64,000 nucleotides of DNA from Cryptomeria japonica (GCF_030272615.1 NC_081411.1:213025744-213089743); one strand, 5' to 3'. Positions 1-12,193 are shown, numbered from the stretch's first letter. Notes: generated by a model not told the origin, from the letters alone. Numbers and translations are program-made.

Positions 1-597
1 TATATCCATGCTAATCCCAGGTCCATAATTTCCTTGAAAATTACATTGTATGTGTTTTGTGGAGGTTGATTTGCCCAACATTTATATGCATCTATAAAGG
101 AGGGGATTTCTTATCCTCAAGACAATAGTGTCAAAGAGAAAACCCCTTAATTATCTCTAATGATACAAATTATGCTATTTAACTTAATTCGATGCAATTA
201 AAAGCCAGTCCTAGAAATCTATATACTAAGAAAGACAACTTTTCAGTCGAGCTTATATGGGTACAAAATATAAAATTATTAAATACAATTATTTGTAAAA
301 GGATTAAAAATGTGTAAACTACAAAAATCATAAAAATTAAACAATTTTTTTTTTTCACCACTCAGATTGGCTCTCAACCACAAATGTTTGATAATGCACT
401 TGCACTATCACCTAGATAGAATCAAATGTTACATTCCTAGATCATTGTTCTTCAACTTATCTTGTTCTTCAACTTCTGGCTGATGCGTAGGGGTCTAACA
501 TTCATGTGGCATCCACTTGGTGTGCTAACATTTGAAATTTTAATATTTTTAGAATGCTTATAATGAAGAAGAAGAAATTATTTTAACGTTCACAAGG
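1..597. other. AT-rich non-coding stretch
   Basis: No coding signal, RNA gene or clear repeat structure was recognised on either strand. The adjoining LINE remnant lies on the minus strand and ends near 598, so part of this stretch may be its 3' untranslated region, but no poly(A) tail or target duplication was found to fix the end. Confidence 0.4.
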
Positions 598-1530
598 CTA
601 AATATAGCCTATTGGGTAGACCCCTTCAAAAATCAAATTCAACATTAAAACTCTTTTCTTGTGCAGCGTGACGATGAGAGCCCCTAGCTTCTCCACAAAC
701 CCCTTACTGAATAAATTATCCCAAGAGCTATCTGCAAGAGTGTTTTCATAATTGTCTTTGCTGGCCTTTAAAGCATCACATTCTAGAATGAAGAGTTTTT
801 TTTTCATATGAAGTGCAAAAAATGCACTCTTCTTCCTCCCAAGCTTCTTTTGGTCTTTTTCAACATCCAGTTTCACATTAGAGTTGATGAGAATTAGTTC
901 TTAATTGAGCAATGAGGATTTTGGCTTTCCACAATATATTGGCCCCTATGTATGCTTTTTGACGATGTTTACAAGAGGGGATAAACTCTTCAATATAGTA
1001 TTTTTTGTTTCTCCCTAGATCCTTACCCCAAGTACGCTTGTGGAACTTATCTATAACATAAGACTTTATCTCCTTACTACTCATGGGGCACTTGTTCAAG
1101 TTTCTATTTTCTCACATCCAAGTCTTCCTTCTTTTGCACAATGTGTCATTGAAGATGACCTTAGGCCATCGACCCTCTTCCATTTGCTCAATTCTTTTCA
1201 AATAGCTGATGAGTCTCGCCAAAGCAATTGCTTCCATAGGCGCAACCCCCACTTCACTCAACATGATATCATAGGGAATTGAACTTTTGGGTTTGAACTT
1301 GTTTGTAATCAAGTGTTTTTGGATCTGCTCAATTTGTTTCCACTGCAAGTCAGAGGTGCTGCTAGCTCACACTTAGCAACCATAAAGTAGAACCGGAAGC
1401 ACTAAAAGCCCAAAGAGAGTTTGGGTATTCTTCCAATCCCATAACTCTGCCTCTTTGCATCAATTTTGAAAAGCATAAAATGCTTTCCAACCTCCCAACA
1501 TTCTCTTCTTTTTGCAACCTTCCCAACTTA
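598..1530 (-). pseudogene. Remnant of a LINE (non-LTR retrotransposon), region C-terminal to the reverse transcriptase
   Basis: Reading the minus strand from about 1530 downwards gives, with several stops and frameshifts, a 'LPVLLYGC' segment, then 'DLQWKQIEQIQKHLI', 'ARLISYLKRIEQMEEGRWP', 'HKRTWGKDLGRNKKYYIEEF', a 'CETG' block, and finally 'CIFC' followed after a frameshift by 'ILEC'. The LLYG motif followed by a short linker and a terminal CCHC-like cysteine cluster is the arrangement found downstream of the reverse transcriptase in plant LINEs. In-frame stops lie near 878 and at further sites, and the reverse transcriptase itself is missing, so this is a 5'-truncated dead copy, which is usual for LINEs. 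The assignment rests on motif order and family resemblance only. Confidence 0.6.
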
Positions 1531-1571
1531 GATTTTTGTGTGTAGATCTAATGGTGGATAAATAAAGTGAA

Positions 1572-3545
1572 ATGTATTATTATTTTTATGCTTTGAAGAC
1601 AAGTAGTGTTGCCCCTTTTGTGGAGCTAGATGGGCTAGCTCATTGTAGTGGGTTTACACACTTGAGATATGTGGGCTTATGGTTGGTTTTTGCTATATTA
1701 GAGATGCAGTTCCATCCCGCTATGTTGATGGCATTGATGGAGAGGTGGGACACTAATACCCCCACTTCCCATTTTTGGATAGGAGAGATGATCATCATGC
1801 TAGTGGATGTCTATCACATCCTATGATTATCGATCGCACATGATAAGTTAGGAGAATCGAGGATCCATTGTTGTGGAGGAGGCAAAATTGTATGTCGTAG
1901 GTCAGGTCATACTAAAGGATACAACATGACACATATACATGTACTAGATTGAGCATGGATGGGTCACAATACTTATAGTATGTCATATTTTGATAGCTAT
2001 TGTCGCCCTAAGGGTTTCATACATGGATAGAGAACACCCTTTCACGAGGGTCTTATTATATAATTAAAGATATGGAGAGACAATCAATAATTTCATGGGG
2101 ACCGAGCATGCTCACCCATCTATATAATGACCTTGGTCGGTATGTGCATTACAAGGTGACATGTTCGATGACATGCTCACTCTTACATGTATATGGGTCT
2201 TCAAACACATCACTTGCCGACTATCCTCGATAGGTGACATATGATGTACTAGGAGTGCACACATATCCCTTAGTATGAGATTTGAGATTCACAGACATGC
2301 TATTTTAGAGATAGAACATGGATCAGTTGCTACTGTCAATATCATATGGAAACCCTATAGGGGGATGATTGCATGGCATAGTGATAGGATAGAGTTGGTG
2401 CACATGTAGAAAGACAAATTGCTGACAAGATTCTATGGTCAAATCATTGTGCCTTTTTATTCTTAGAAAGTTATGAGGCAATTTAGGTAGGTGCAACATG
2501 TACCCCAAGCTATGTTGATGTATGTCCGATCTCATTGCAATATGGCGAGAGTAAGTGATCAACCTCGACCCATAATTGTAGAGGTTACTTAGTGACTTGG
2601 ATAGTGAGAGGGATAATGTGATGCTAGCTCTTAATGTGAATGACATTGATGTCACACCAAGTTTTGTTCACCAATGGTAGGATGTCAGTTCAACACCCAT
2701 TTTCCCAGAGCATTGCCCCAAAGAGGATCCTAGTGTGTAGGTATTTGACAGATAGGAGGAGAGAAGCAAGGAGGGAGCCACAAAGCAGGCATTACTAGAG
2801 GTGGAGGAGAGGCTGAAGTCATGACAAACATTTGCCTCTCAATTCAGAGTAACAACTATTTTGATACCACCTCTAGGTGCGTGAGCAGTCAGTCCTACAA
2901 CAGTTGAGACAAGATCAAGTGTGGCATTGAGCAGTATTCCCTCTCCTCAAGATCCACATTGATAGCTTGATGATCCAGGTAAAGATTGTATCATGTTTTG
3001 AGATGACATAGAGTAGAATATATTGTTTTATTATATACATGTTTGGATTTATCAAGATGTAGAACTAATGTGTTCTATGTTTTTGGTTTTGTAGTGTTTA
3101 CATGAGAGTGGCTTTTTTTTATAAGTAAGAGTAATTACGAGGTTCTAGTTGTGTAGCCTATAGCATAGCTTAGGACCATGGTCAAGGAGGTCTGGGTGTA
3201 GGAGATGCAATGATCCGTCGAGCTGGCTATAATGATGGTTCAATGAGATCAATAGGTAGTTGAGTTGTAGGCCATGATTGTTGAGATAGATATAATAGTT
3301 ATGAGAGCAAAGAGTTTTGAGAGGAAATGTGACGCTCTTCAGAGCAAGATTTATGATCTCAGGACTCAAGTAGACTCTACATGCAACACTGCCCCTACTG
3401 ATCTGTAGGATCACTGAGTGCAAGAACTTATGGACGATCTTGCAGCTACAAGAGAGTGAGAGGAGAGATAACAAGATTAGGCGATGCCCATCCAAGAGCA
3501 GATCCTGTAGAGCTGAGAGGCGAGCTGCAGAAAATAGCATTCATG
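1572..3545 (+). pseudogene. Decayed plant-mobile-domain (PMD) protein gene, copy 1
   Basis: The first 255 bases are open and encode 'LMALMERWDTNTPTSHFW' and 'GEMIIMLVDVYHIL', matching the start of the plant mobile domain ('L..L.ERW...THTFH...GEMT.TL.DV..LL'). PMD proteins are plant proteins related to transposon-derived sequences; some act in silencing. Downstream, to about 2690, the sequence stays similar to the other two copies in this window (for example 'NVNDIDVTPSFVHQW' near 2630-2680) but is full of stops. From about 2690 to 2960 it is Pro/Ser/Thr-rich, and 3110-3545 encodes a charged, probably coiled-coil tail. Probable introns separate these parts. It is clearly non-functional. Compare the copies at 7080-9010 and at 48,368-49,960 plus 35,860-36,742. 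Confidence 0.6.
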
Positions 3546-3607
3546 GAGCATCTCGATGGTACACTCATACTCGACCGCCCTTAAACAACACACACTAAGC
3601 ACACCCA

Positions 3608-4150
3608 TCAAAGCATAATGGAAGGGAGATCATTGTCATATATTACAGTCGGAAATGCTTTGGTAGACATGTATGTAGAATCTTGAAGCACGCAAACTGT
3701 TTGACGGGATAGCTCAGAGAAATGTGATCTCATTGATGCTACAACTGCAGGATACACACAATATGCATTTGTTGAAAACGTTTTAGACAATTTTAACCAA
3801 ATGCACAGGTGTAAAACCATACTCTGCATCCTCCCAACCTGTGTCGAATGGGAGATATGGAACAGGCTATGGATATCCATCACAGGATAATCGATAGAGG
3901 GAATTTATCAGATGTTGTAGTTGCGACTTCCTTGGCAGACATGTATGCAAAAATGTGTAAGCATAGACATGGCAGCGAACTGTTTACAGGATGCCATGAT
4001 CGCAGGATATCCAAAATGTGGAAGCATAGACAAGGCATGCGAACTGTTTAACAAAATGCCTAAAAGAAATATGTTCTCAATGCCTTGATTGTAGGATATT
4101 AACAAAATGAATTTGTTGAAAAGGCTTTAGAAACTTGCAACACTGTTATT
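3608..4150 (+). pseudogene. Pentatricopeptide repeat (PPR) gene fragment
   Basis: Plus-strand frames contain successive PPR signatures broken by stops and small deletions: 'VGNALVDMY' at about 3650, 'AGYTQYAFVENVLDNFNQM' at about 3745-3805, 'ILPTC' then a 'MDIHHRIIDRGNLSDVVVA' block at 3870-3930, 'SLADMYAK' at about 3935, and 'AGYPKCGSIDKACELFNKM' at about 4005-4060 followed by 'PKRN'. The order matches the P-L-S repeats of plant organellar RNA-editing PPR proteins. No intron-like breaks are seen, and neither the start nor the C-terminal E/DYW region is present. It is a dead fragment, perhaps carried here by a transposon or left from a gene duplication. Confidence 0.72.
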
Positions 4151-4437
4151 TCCAAGATTGCGATGAACTACCCATCCACTCCACCACTCAAAGCTTCCTC
4201 TTCAAACATGTTGCTCAATCCTTCACATGGAGCTCTGCCTAGTGTTGCTTCAAAGTGCCTTCCATGTCCCTACCTTTGCTCCGGAGGTGACACCGAGTCA
4301 AGAAGTGCTTAAGTGTATTTCTTAATTTGAGAGGAAATGATTGGTTTGTAGGTTCACTCACTTGTGGCCCTCGTTGTCGGACAACATACCTAGATTATTG
4401 AGCATTGTGACCTTGTGGTTACAGGTAAGGTTGAGAT

Positions 4438-6146
4438 TGTTTAGGGATAAAAAAAGTAAGAGAGAGATGAAGCCCTAAAGCCATCTTTAACATAAATAAT
4501 GGAATACAAAACCACAAAAGGGTGGGATAGTGCTTGACCAACTCTTGTCAAAGAGGGCCAGGTCAACCAACACCTTAGGGTTCTTATCTCTTTATTGTTC
4601 TTGGATATTTGACTTTGAATGATCTGTAAATGTAAAGTGACTATGCTCTTAAACAAGTAGAACAAAACAAGTGAATTCCTGGAATGACTTGATAATGTAA
4701 CAAAATGTCCAAAACATGTATAAAAATAGGGAGGGGATTCAAAGGTCCACCTATGCCTAAAATCTAGCCTAAAAGTGACTAGTTAAGGCTGCCCCAAATG
4801 CCTTTTTCTTTTGATGAACCACTGCACAAAAATCTAGACCTAGATCTCTGAGACCTAGATTTGGTACCCTAGTGAATCTAATGTTGTTTTGGGAGGACAA
4901 TGGCACCTAGAAAGCCCTTTTCCTAGATAGAAACACCCCACAGACCCTTGTCTGAGATTTTCCAGCTCAAATTTGTAGTGATGATCTGTCCCTATATGTT
5001 GAGTATTTTCTGAACTTTTTCGTTTTTGTTAGAAACCTGTAGTTGCACCTGCAAGACATTAAGAGGGTATGGTTGTGGCTATATAGAGATTTTCCTTAGT
5101 AAAACCCCTATTTTGGTGATTTCCACCTCCACAAATAGCCAATATTTAAATTGAAATATTGCGTGTCCTCTTGAATCTTAAGCATGTATAAGATTGTTAT
5201 GCGCTAAAGTGAATAAATGTAATCTAGGATCCTACTTAAATGTGTTAAAGAAAAACCCTAAATGATATGATTGAATGTAAACTATAATTCAATAAAGAAT
5301 GCCTGAATCACATAACTTGAAATAACAAATCTTAGATCTAAAGCTTACATGTAGAAACATGAGAATAACATGACATCATACCCAACCCCTTAGGGAGAGG
5401 TCCAAAACAATCATCAACCAATGATTCCCTATCATCCTCCAACATCTCTTAAAGCTTCCATCCGATGAATGAATTTAAATGCATACTTGATGCTTGCTGA
5501 TTTCTTCTTGATTTTGTAGGTCTAAAACTTCACATAAGATTGAGTCTTCACTTCATAAGGATATCATAACATTACACCTTCAATTGATGCTAGATTGATT
5601 TCACAAATGAGAAAGTAAACTTAATTATATATGAGACTCTAATATTTGATTTGATAAATGGCCAAATTAGAAATATTATTTTTTTAACATCATGTTAGTT
5701 TTGGAAAGGGTAATACTAACTCTATATCCTCCTAAAATCTCGGCCAAAAAGTGTCAGACGATCTCATTCTAAACAACCCCATCTCGACAAAATAGGCCCG
5801 AATTTCTAGGATCACAAGATTATAGGATCTTATTTCCAAAAAGCACAAGTTTCATGAAAAATTATGATATTTAAGTTGGGGAAGTGCTGTTTTGAATTTT
5901 TGAAATATGGTAGGACTTAAAATTAGTTAAAATAATGAAAGATAAAGGACACACCTAAAATTAAGGGCCCAAATAAGAGTGTGATGAGATTTAAATTAAG
6001 ATAGGACTCATCTTCTTGAATTAATTATTAATTAAATACATATCAGGGTCCTATAATGCATAATAAAATGAGACATACTAAAGTGAGTGCAAGAAAAGCA
6101 TGGAATTGCACACCCTAATTAAAGGTGTATAATTTACAATGCTACA
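4438..6146 (-). repeat. Candidate LTR of an LTR retrotransposon
   Basis: On the minus strand a purine-rich tract (complement of 6147-6165) is followed by TGTAGC at 6146, the same junction type as the better-defined LTR at 9157-10414, where a purine tract precedes TGTAGCG. The far end is placed at 4438, where the minus strand would end in CTAAACA; that end is a guess. No coding sequence was recognised in between. The stretch 4151-4437 to its left also shows nothing recognisable. Confidence 0.33.
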
Positions 6147-6690
6147 TTTATCCTCCATTTTAGCGATTATATGACACATTCTGCATATGCAAGCTAAAGT
6201 ACAAAATAATAAACATTCACGAAAAAAGATATTCCCAAAGGTGTGGAATGAAACCCCCTGTGTAATACTTATAATGCAATGTTAAGAACCATATTATGCA
6301 AAACCACTTTGTTAGTCAAAATCAGATTCACCTAGAATGCTTAATAAGAATGGTAAAATTTGAGGGCTATATGTCCCCCCTATTTTTTCATCCTAATTAG
6401 GAGGTAAAAATAGGGTATCCTCTTTACCAGTTTGAATTGTGAAGGTTAGGTGATGTTAAAATTATTTCAATGGGGTTTGAAACAAATTCAAAATGATTCG
6501 ATGAATATTTGGTGAAATATAGGATTGAATCATGAGACCAACGCATTAGACGACACATGAATCAAATTCCTACAATTGAAGATATGAAAGGATTAGTGAA
6601 CATGGGAAAATTAGGGTTTCTGAAGAAATTTACCTTTTAAATAGTGTAAATTCTACTATTCATTTGTCTTATTTAGATTTTGTCTTTCTT
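6147..6690 (-). other. Non-coding stretch, probably internal 3' region of the same LTR element
   Basis: The sequence begins with a pyrimidine-rich tract (purine-rich on minus) next to the candidate LTR and resembles 10,415-10,480 ('gctaaagtac' and neighbouring words are shared). No open reading frame with recognisable content was found. Confidence 0.3.
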
Positions 6691-6891
6691 GTAGAGGGGT
6701 CTACCATGGTCAAGATGTCGAGCAGATGCCCATATCAACCCTCAAGGATGTAGGTTTTGAGGTATGCAATCGAGGAGGGTATCCAGACACTTGATGTAGG
6801 AAATCTAACTCTTCTCTACATGTGATTTCATTGATTTCAAGCCATAATTTATGCATATAACAATATGCTATCATGTGGGTCCACTCGAACA

Positions 6892-7000
6892 TGGGCACCA
6901 TGGTCCCATCTGGGTGCCATGCTCGCATTTGGGCATCATGGTCCTATATGGGTACCATGGTCCCACATGGACGCCATGGTCTAAAAATAGGCACCATGAG
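6892..7000 (+). repeat. Minisatellite, about 26-bp unit built on GCACCATGGTCC
   Basis: About four imperfect units of a 26-bp word of the form 'gggcaccatggtcccatct' follow each other, each containing the palindrome-like core CCATGG. An ORF crossing it on either strand gives only repetitive peptides. It lies just upstream of PMD copy 2. A similar 'gcgccatggtcc' word is tandemly repeated at 10,155-10,243. Confidence 0.6.
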
Positions 7001-7079
7001 GCACACAGGGGTTATGACTATGATGATGAGAGATGGTGATGAAAGTTGTTGATTGTTGTGTTTGCATGCACTTCCCTCA

Positions 7080-9010
7080 ATGTGGGAGCATATGAGTGGC
7101 TATGTTTATAGGTATCTTCGAAGTGAGATTTAAGAGCTCAAGTAGGAGGATGTGATACTACTTCAGGATGCGAGATTATATTTGATATACTACATGCCTA
7201 CCATGTAGTTTAATGATACAATGTTGATGGCGTTGATGGAGCATTGGGAGGTTGATACATCTACTTTACATCTTTTGACAAGAGAGATGCATATCACACT
7301 CGAGCATTTGTATCACATCCTATGATTTTTCATACGAGGTTAGACTGATTGAACAACATTCTCATGTTGTGATGGCGAAGGATCAGATTTATTGTATTGG
7401 ATGCCACACACCTAGGGATACCATTTGGTTAGATACTCATTTGGTGGTTGATGCATACTATTTGAGACATTTATCTTCTATGAAAGATACTCATCATTGG
7501 CATAGTGCTTGCTAGTGCATCAGATGGATGAGGAAGTCACCTTCCAAGAGACCTTGTTCACACTATCTGAGAGATGGAGGAGGGTAGAAATTTTATTCTT
7601 GGGGATAGAGCATGTTGGGACATCCCTATCACTACCTAGGTAAATATGTGTATTATGACGCGAACATGCATTATCCTTCAATTCTGGATGTTCAAGCATA
7701 TAGAATGTACTAGGCCAATGGATTTCTTATGGATCTCACCTTTGATGAGCCATGGGCACACACATACCCTTGTGGGAGATCTTGGTAGAGAGGGGATTTA
7801 CTATACTCAAGGATTGTAGTTGTTTGCCTACAACTCGTTGACATCATTTGAAGACTTTACAGGTGCATGCTAGATTGGCTAGGACATAATAGATAGTTGA
7901 GAAGGATGCAACGAGACCATTTGTTGGAGGGCCTCCATAGCTAGATTATTGTGCCATAATACTATGATCGATTGATGTGACAATTTGGCTAGATACAGGG
8001 TTGTCCCACCACAATACCAATGTACCTGCAATCATCTTGAACTTCTATGATACTTGGAGCATGACCTAAACAATAGTAGATGTGGAGATTATTGGTTCTA
8101 GAGAGGATGAGAGATATGATGCATTGGCTCCATAAAATGTTGATGATGCAAGTGTCCTATAATCATACACTAGGTATTGGGAGGCTACTTATCTTCCTAT
8201 TTCTCCTCAAGGTCATCCTATGGAGACCTAAGGCAATGGATTAGAGGAGTGTATGATGACGATGTAGGGAGATAAGATGAGTTGGAGGGAGAGGATGAGC
8301 TTGATAGAGATGATGAGTAGGATCAGGGAGAGGACTATGTCTTTGGTTGTGAGGATTTTGAGATGCTAGATCATGACCTACCACCTATAGATGATAGACA
8401 CAAGGGGGTAGAGGAGATAGAACAAGATGATGTTCCACTATAGAAACACACCTCCCAAGCACCTAGAGCATCGCAACCAATCCCCCACGTGGAGATGCCT
8501 AGTGTGTATGAGTGCAGAGCCATGCCCCCAAGCACAATGCAAGCAAGAGTATCCCATACTCTTGCTACATTTGAATCTAAGTGGCAGGAGGGATATCTAG
8601 GTAAGAAGATGCTATTTATTTATGATGCATTTGTGTGTTAAGTTTTGATATGTTTGATGATATTATTGATATTTATTTCTTTACTTTCTTGTACTTGGTA
8701 CATGGGGATGGTATGATTTTTTGGATCACATCTTTCAAGATATGGTCATAGTTATGTGTATCCCTCGATCAATATAGACCGTTCTTGGGTCTCAACAAAG
8801 TGCAAGGGGACATGTGGACATGTTTTATTCCATGAGCATGAGAGTAGAGATAGAGATTTGTCGGGAGGAGGAGGAGCTATTATGATAGGATCTTGCTGAG
8901 TCTAGATCAGAGGCATTGAGACATGGAGGATTCCTCAAGGGTAGGGAGTGGAGGAGTACTTCTAGATCTTACTCTTGATCCATGAAATCTCATAGATGAT
9001 TTCCTATGCC
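7080..9010 (+). pseudogene. Decayed plant-mobile-domain (PMD) protein gene, copy 2
   Basis: Around 7220-7330 the plus strand encodes 'LMALMEHWEVDTSTLHLL' then 'REMHITLEHLYHIL', which aligns word for word with PMD copy 1 (1700-1826). Downstream, similarity is recognisable through many stops: an acidic, Pro/Ser-rich linker at about 8050-8560, and a charged tail at about 8700-8990 with 'REEEELL' and a 'RSTSRSYS' serine/arginine patch. Probable splice junctions near 8600 and 8700 suggest the last part is a separate exon. The gene is heavily mutated. It shares the orientation and the same probable exon pattern as copy 1, so it may be a tandem or dispersed duplicate. Confidence 0.55.
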
Positions 9011-9111
9011 CCTACCACAACCAGGATCTAAGGGATCTGGTAGTCATTATCCATGATGATATGTATATGATTGGACACAACATTTTATCTTAGTGGTGGT
9101 TTTTGTATATG

Positions 9112-9125
9112 TGTGTGTGTGTGTG

Positions 9126-9156
<31 letters not shown>
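9112..9156. repeat. Compound microsatellite (GT)n(AT)n
   Basis: A run of GT dinucleotides passes directly into a run of AT dinucleotides ending exactly where the LTR at 9157 begins. An apparent small reading frame through it is meaningless. Confidence 0.9.
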
Positions 9157-9922
9157 TGTAAAGCGGAAAAATCAAACCCTAGTTGTTCTCCCCTCCCCAA
9201 CTCCAAGGAGAGAGAAGGGAGAGTCACTAGGGTTGATGGTTTTCACTTAGGGGAGGCTTTACATTCAAAAGAGGGGTTGAAACCCACAAGATCCAATCCC
9301 ACGCAATGCAAGATTGGATTCTATATGAGTTTCAAGGGCTAAGACATCAAGGATACCCTCTTTTGTAAAGAATGTAGATAAAAAGATTGAACTAGGAATG
9401 CATGTAAAGCAAGAAAGATTCGCTTATAAACAGAGATAGGGATATGGGATGAAGCTGCGGACCTGGAATTAACAGTAAAATGTCGAGATGGTGCTGTTCT
9501 GCAAATTTGAGGGAAAGTTGACGGGATGATGGCACCCGGCGTGCACACGGTCCTCCGAAAAATCCGCGAAACGAAGGTGGGTCTGTTCGTCTCTGCACAA
9601 GGATTCCAGATCTTCAATTACAGCCATGTGCCTGCAACCTACACATAGAAAAGAGAGGATGATTGGGGGGTTAGGGATGAGGGGTTTGCCTTTAGGTCAA
9701 ACCCCGGTTTTGGAATTAACCAAGAAATGAGAATGCTGTAAATGTAAATGTTTGTAATGTAAACAAGTACTGATACCTTGTTGTAAGAATGTTTGTATTC
9801 TTACATGTGAAGGTGTAATGCATGTAGTATGTTGTATGTTGTATGTGATCTCCTCTTCAATGGTTGAATCCTTGTCTTGAATGCAACACCTAGCCTTGAA
9901 TGGAGACTTAGAATGCTCAATT

Positions 9923-9974
9923 GCTTGAAGGAATGCTTGAATGCTTGAATGTTTGAATGCTTGAATGTTTGAAT
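9923..9974 (+). repeat. Short minisatellite, GAATGCTT-like 8-bp unit
   Basis: About six tandem copies of an 8-bp word alternating GAATGCTT and GAATGTTT lie inside the LTR at 9157-10414. Confidence 0.8.
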
Positions 9975-10154
9975 ATCGTTTCCGCCCTTTTTCCCATCTA
10001 CCAAAATGGGAGAGGAAATGTAGTTTATATACTTGTCGATTAGGGTTGATAGACTGATTTTCCCGACCTTAGGCCGACCAGGAAACATTATTTTCCAATT
10101 TGCAAACTTAAAGACCTGATGCCCTAAAGAGACCGGGCCCAAAATAGGGCCAGG

Positions 10155-10243
10155 GACCAGGGCGCTGAGCGCCATGGTCCTGGGGGACCAGGGCGCTGGG
10201 TGCCCTAGTCCTGAAGGACCAGGGCGCTGGGCGCCATGGTCCC
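10155..10243 (+). repeat. GC-rich 31-bp tandem repeat with hairpin cores
   Basis: Three units of a roughly 31-bp word of the form 'gaccagggcgctgggcgccat' occur in a row inside the LTR. Each contains the self-complementary core GGCGCTGNGCGCC or a variant and can form a short GC-rich hairpin. Function unknown. Confidence 0.75.
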
Positions 10244-10414
10244 ACCTCCCGGGACAGCAGGGTGCAAGGAGGGATCAGGCCAGGGTGCAGAAAAATGCAG
10301 TTTTTGATGTCACAAGTAGGTTTCAAGGTCTTCATTCAAGTTCAACGTTGCGCCACCATCGTGAAGACCCAAATGCAGTCGAAATTGCAAGTGTTGCAAT
10401 TTTAGGACGCTACA

Positions 10415-11256
10415 TTTAGCCCCCACTTTAGCGGGAGTATAAGCGTACGCTCATACTTCTGGTAAAGTACAAGGAAACAACATTGAAAAACTTTCACCAC
10501 GTCAAGGAGGCAAGATACACCAAGCCCCCAGTGGACTAAGGATCTTACGAATTTGATTGAAAAAGTAAAAGGGAAGATCACGAGGGAGAACCATGACTGT
10601 CAGTAGTAAGGTTCCCTCACTATGAGTCATGCAAGAAAGATATCAAAAATTTTCAAGGCAAAGCTAAATTTGTCAAGAAATTTTCAAGTATCTTGAAAAG
10701 ATATGAACGGGATGTATGCCCCCCTACGTTAAAGCGATCGCACACGCCTCACCAGGGGTGATTGCTTTAAGGTAGTGATACATATAAGAAATGAGAAAGG
10801 AGCATGTTATCACAAGGATTTAGCCCCCAAGTGTGAGATAAGCCCAAGGATAATAGACACAAAACACAAAGCACGAGGTGACTTCGCTTTCCTCGGGGTC
10901 AGTATGCTGTATGATAATTCATGTATATCATATGTATGTATGCATAATTGTTCTTCATTTCCCAATCAAGGAAGGTCACCTAGAAGAAGGAAACACATGT
11001 GTCTTTTGAGTCAACATGAGAGAGACCAAGAGATCTCAATGCTTTGCATCGTCCTCAAGTAGACAACACTAAGGACAACAAATAGAAGAATGAGAATAAC
11101 ACATAGAAGAAGTAACAAAAGAGATCAAGAGAGGAGAGAGTCTGCTATGCTAATGAAACTAGTCTAGCACGTCATCTACTCCCCGATCTTGCTGATCAAT
11201 ATTTCGGGAAGGTAGGAAACACGCTAGATGAGGAACATCCAACACTAGTTAGTGGA
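10415..11256 (-). other. Polypurine tract and 3' internal remnant of the LTR element at 9157
   Basis: The minus strand carries the polypurine tract at 10,415-10,435, the plus-strand primer of LTR elements, next to the LTR. The remaining sequence is non-coding, contains several short 'cccccaa' runs typical of the 3' region of plant LTR elements, and stops abruptly at 11,257, where the long LTR copy A begins. No protein domain was recognised. Confidence 0.45.
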
Positions 11257-12044
11257 GACAATAGTTAGTGAAGACTAATTTATTTCCTAAGAGGATCATC
11301 ACAATTTAATTAATTAAATCAACCTAATTAATTCGCCGCTAATTAAAATCGAGGGATATTTAAATATCTCAATTTCATTCAAAACATTCCAGACCAAAAA
11401 TAATGATAATGCTATCTTAAATTTAAAACTAATTAATTGGGTGCATGTAAATTCATTATTTAAATTTAACTAATAAGGCTACAAATTCAATAATGTCATT
11501 TGCCCAATAAATGTACTGTATACTATAGTCAACATTAATCTCCCCTAAACCTTCAAATTTCAACTATTAAATAATTTGGCCAAAGATTGGCCTCATAGGC
11601 TAAAATTCGTATAAAATAATTAATAATTATCATTTACAAATTTCCCCCAAATTAAGTTTAACTTGGCATCCGCATTTTATTAAATACAAAAATTATCTAT
11701 GAAATATCCTTGATAAAATTACGTCAATAATTGCGACTATATAAAATTTATCCCCCAATTAAAATTCAGCTAAAAGTGAAAGAGTATCAAATTATTAATT
11801 AAGCGTTCATTAATATTTATTAATAAAATAAAATAAAATAGGTTTTCAACTTAACCTCATATATATATATATAAACAATTGGATAAACAAGTCTAAATTT
11901 ATACCTATTTATACATATAGATTTTTTTTAATAAAATGAACCAACTATACCCACTAAATAATATATTGCAACTTACAAATAAACCCTAATATTTTAATAA
12001 TTAATTAAAAGTATAATTCAAATCCCTTTCTTATTTTTATTTGC

Positions 12045-12193
12045 TAACCCTAACCCGAATATGGGCTAGGGTTGAATTACTAATATGCTTTTATTATTTA
12101 AATGCTAACCCTAACCCGAAATTGGGTTAGGGTTGCATTTTTATCAATCAAAATTCTTTTTTTTTACCCTAACCTGAATTTGGGTTAGGGTTT
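12045..12193. repeat. Three telomere-like hairpins (CCCTAA / TTAGGG palindromes), copy A
   Basis: At 12,045-12,073, 12,107-12,135 and 12,165-12,193 the motif AACCCTAACCCGAA is followed directly by its near-complement (T)GGGTTAGGGTT, giving three stems of about 12 bp with tiny loops, spaced about 60 bp. The CCCTAA word equals the plant telomere-type repeat read with one base less, and the arrangement is palindromic rather than a run, so this is not interstitial telomere. It is conserved in LTR copy B. Confidence 0.8.

Larger units (their letters stand above)
9157..10414 (-). repeat. LTR (3' LTR) of a minus-strand LTR retrotransposon
   Basis: On the minus strand a purine tract with the core AAAGTGGGGGCTAAA (complement of 10,415-10,432) is immediately followed by TGTAGCGTCC at 10,414. 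The stretch ends at 9157 as CGCTTTACA, giving the TGTA...TACA ends typical of LTRs and a length of 1258 bp. It contains two small tandem repeats (9923-9974 and 10,155-10,243). No partner LTR lies in the window; only about 840 bp of adjoining internal sequence remains before it is cut by the long LTR at 11,257. Another fragment with the same junction type (TGTAGTGTCC after a purine tract) occurs at 50,456 in the opposite orientation. Confidence 0.6.

Noticed and set aside
10108-10335. Proline/arginine-rich protein across the GC-rich repeat in the LTR at 9157-10414
   Set aside because: It is generated by the 31-bp hairpin repeat; no homologous features.
12045-12193. Interstitial telomere or chromosome-end DNA
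   Set aside because: The CCCTAA words are arranged as short palindromes inside an LTR and occur in both LTR copies, not as a uniform array.
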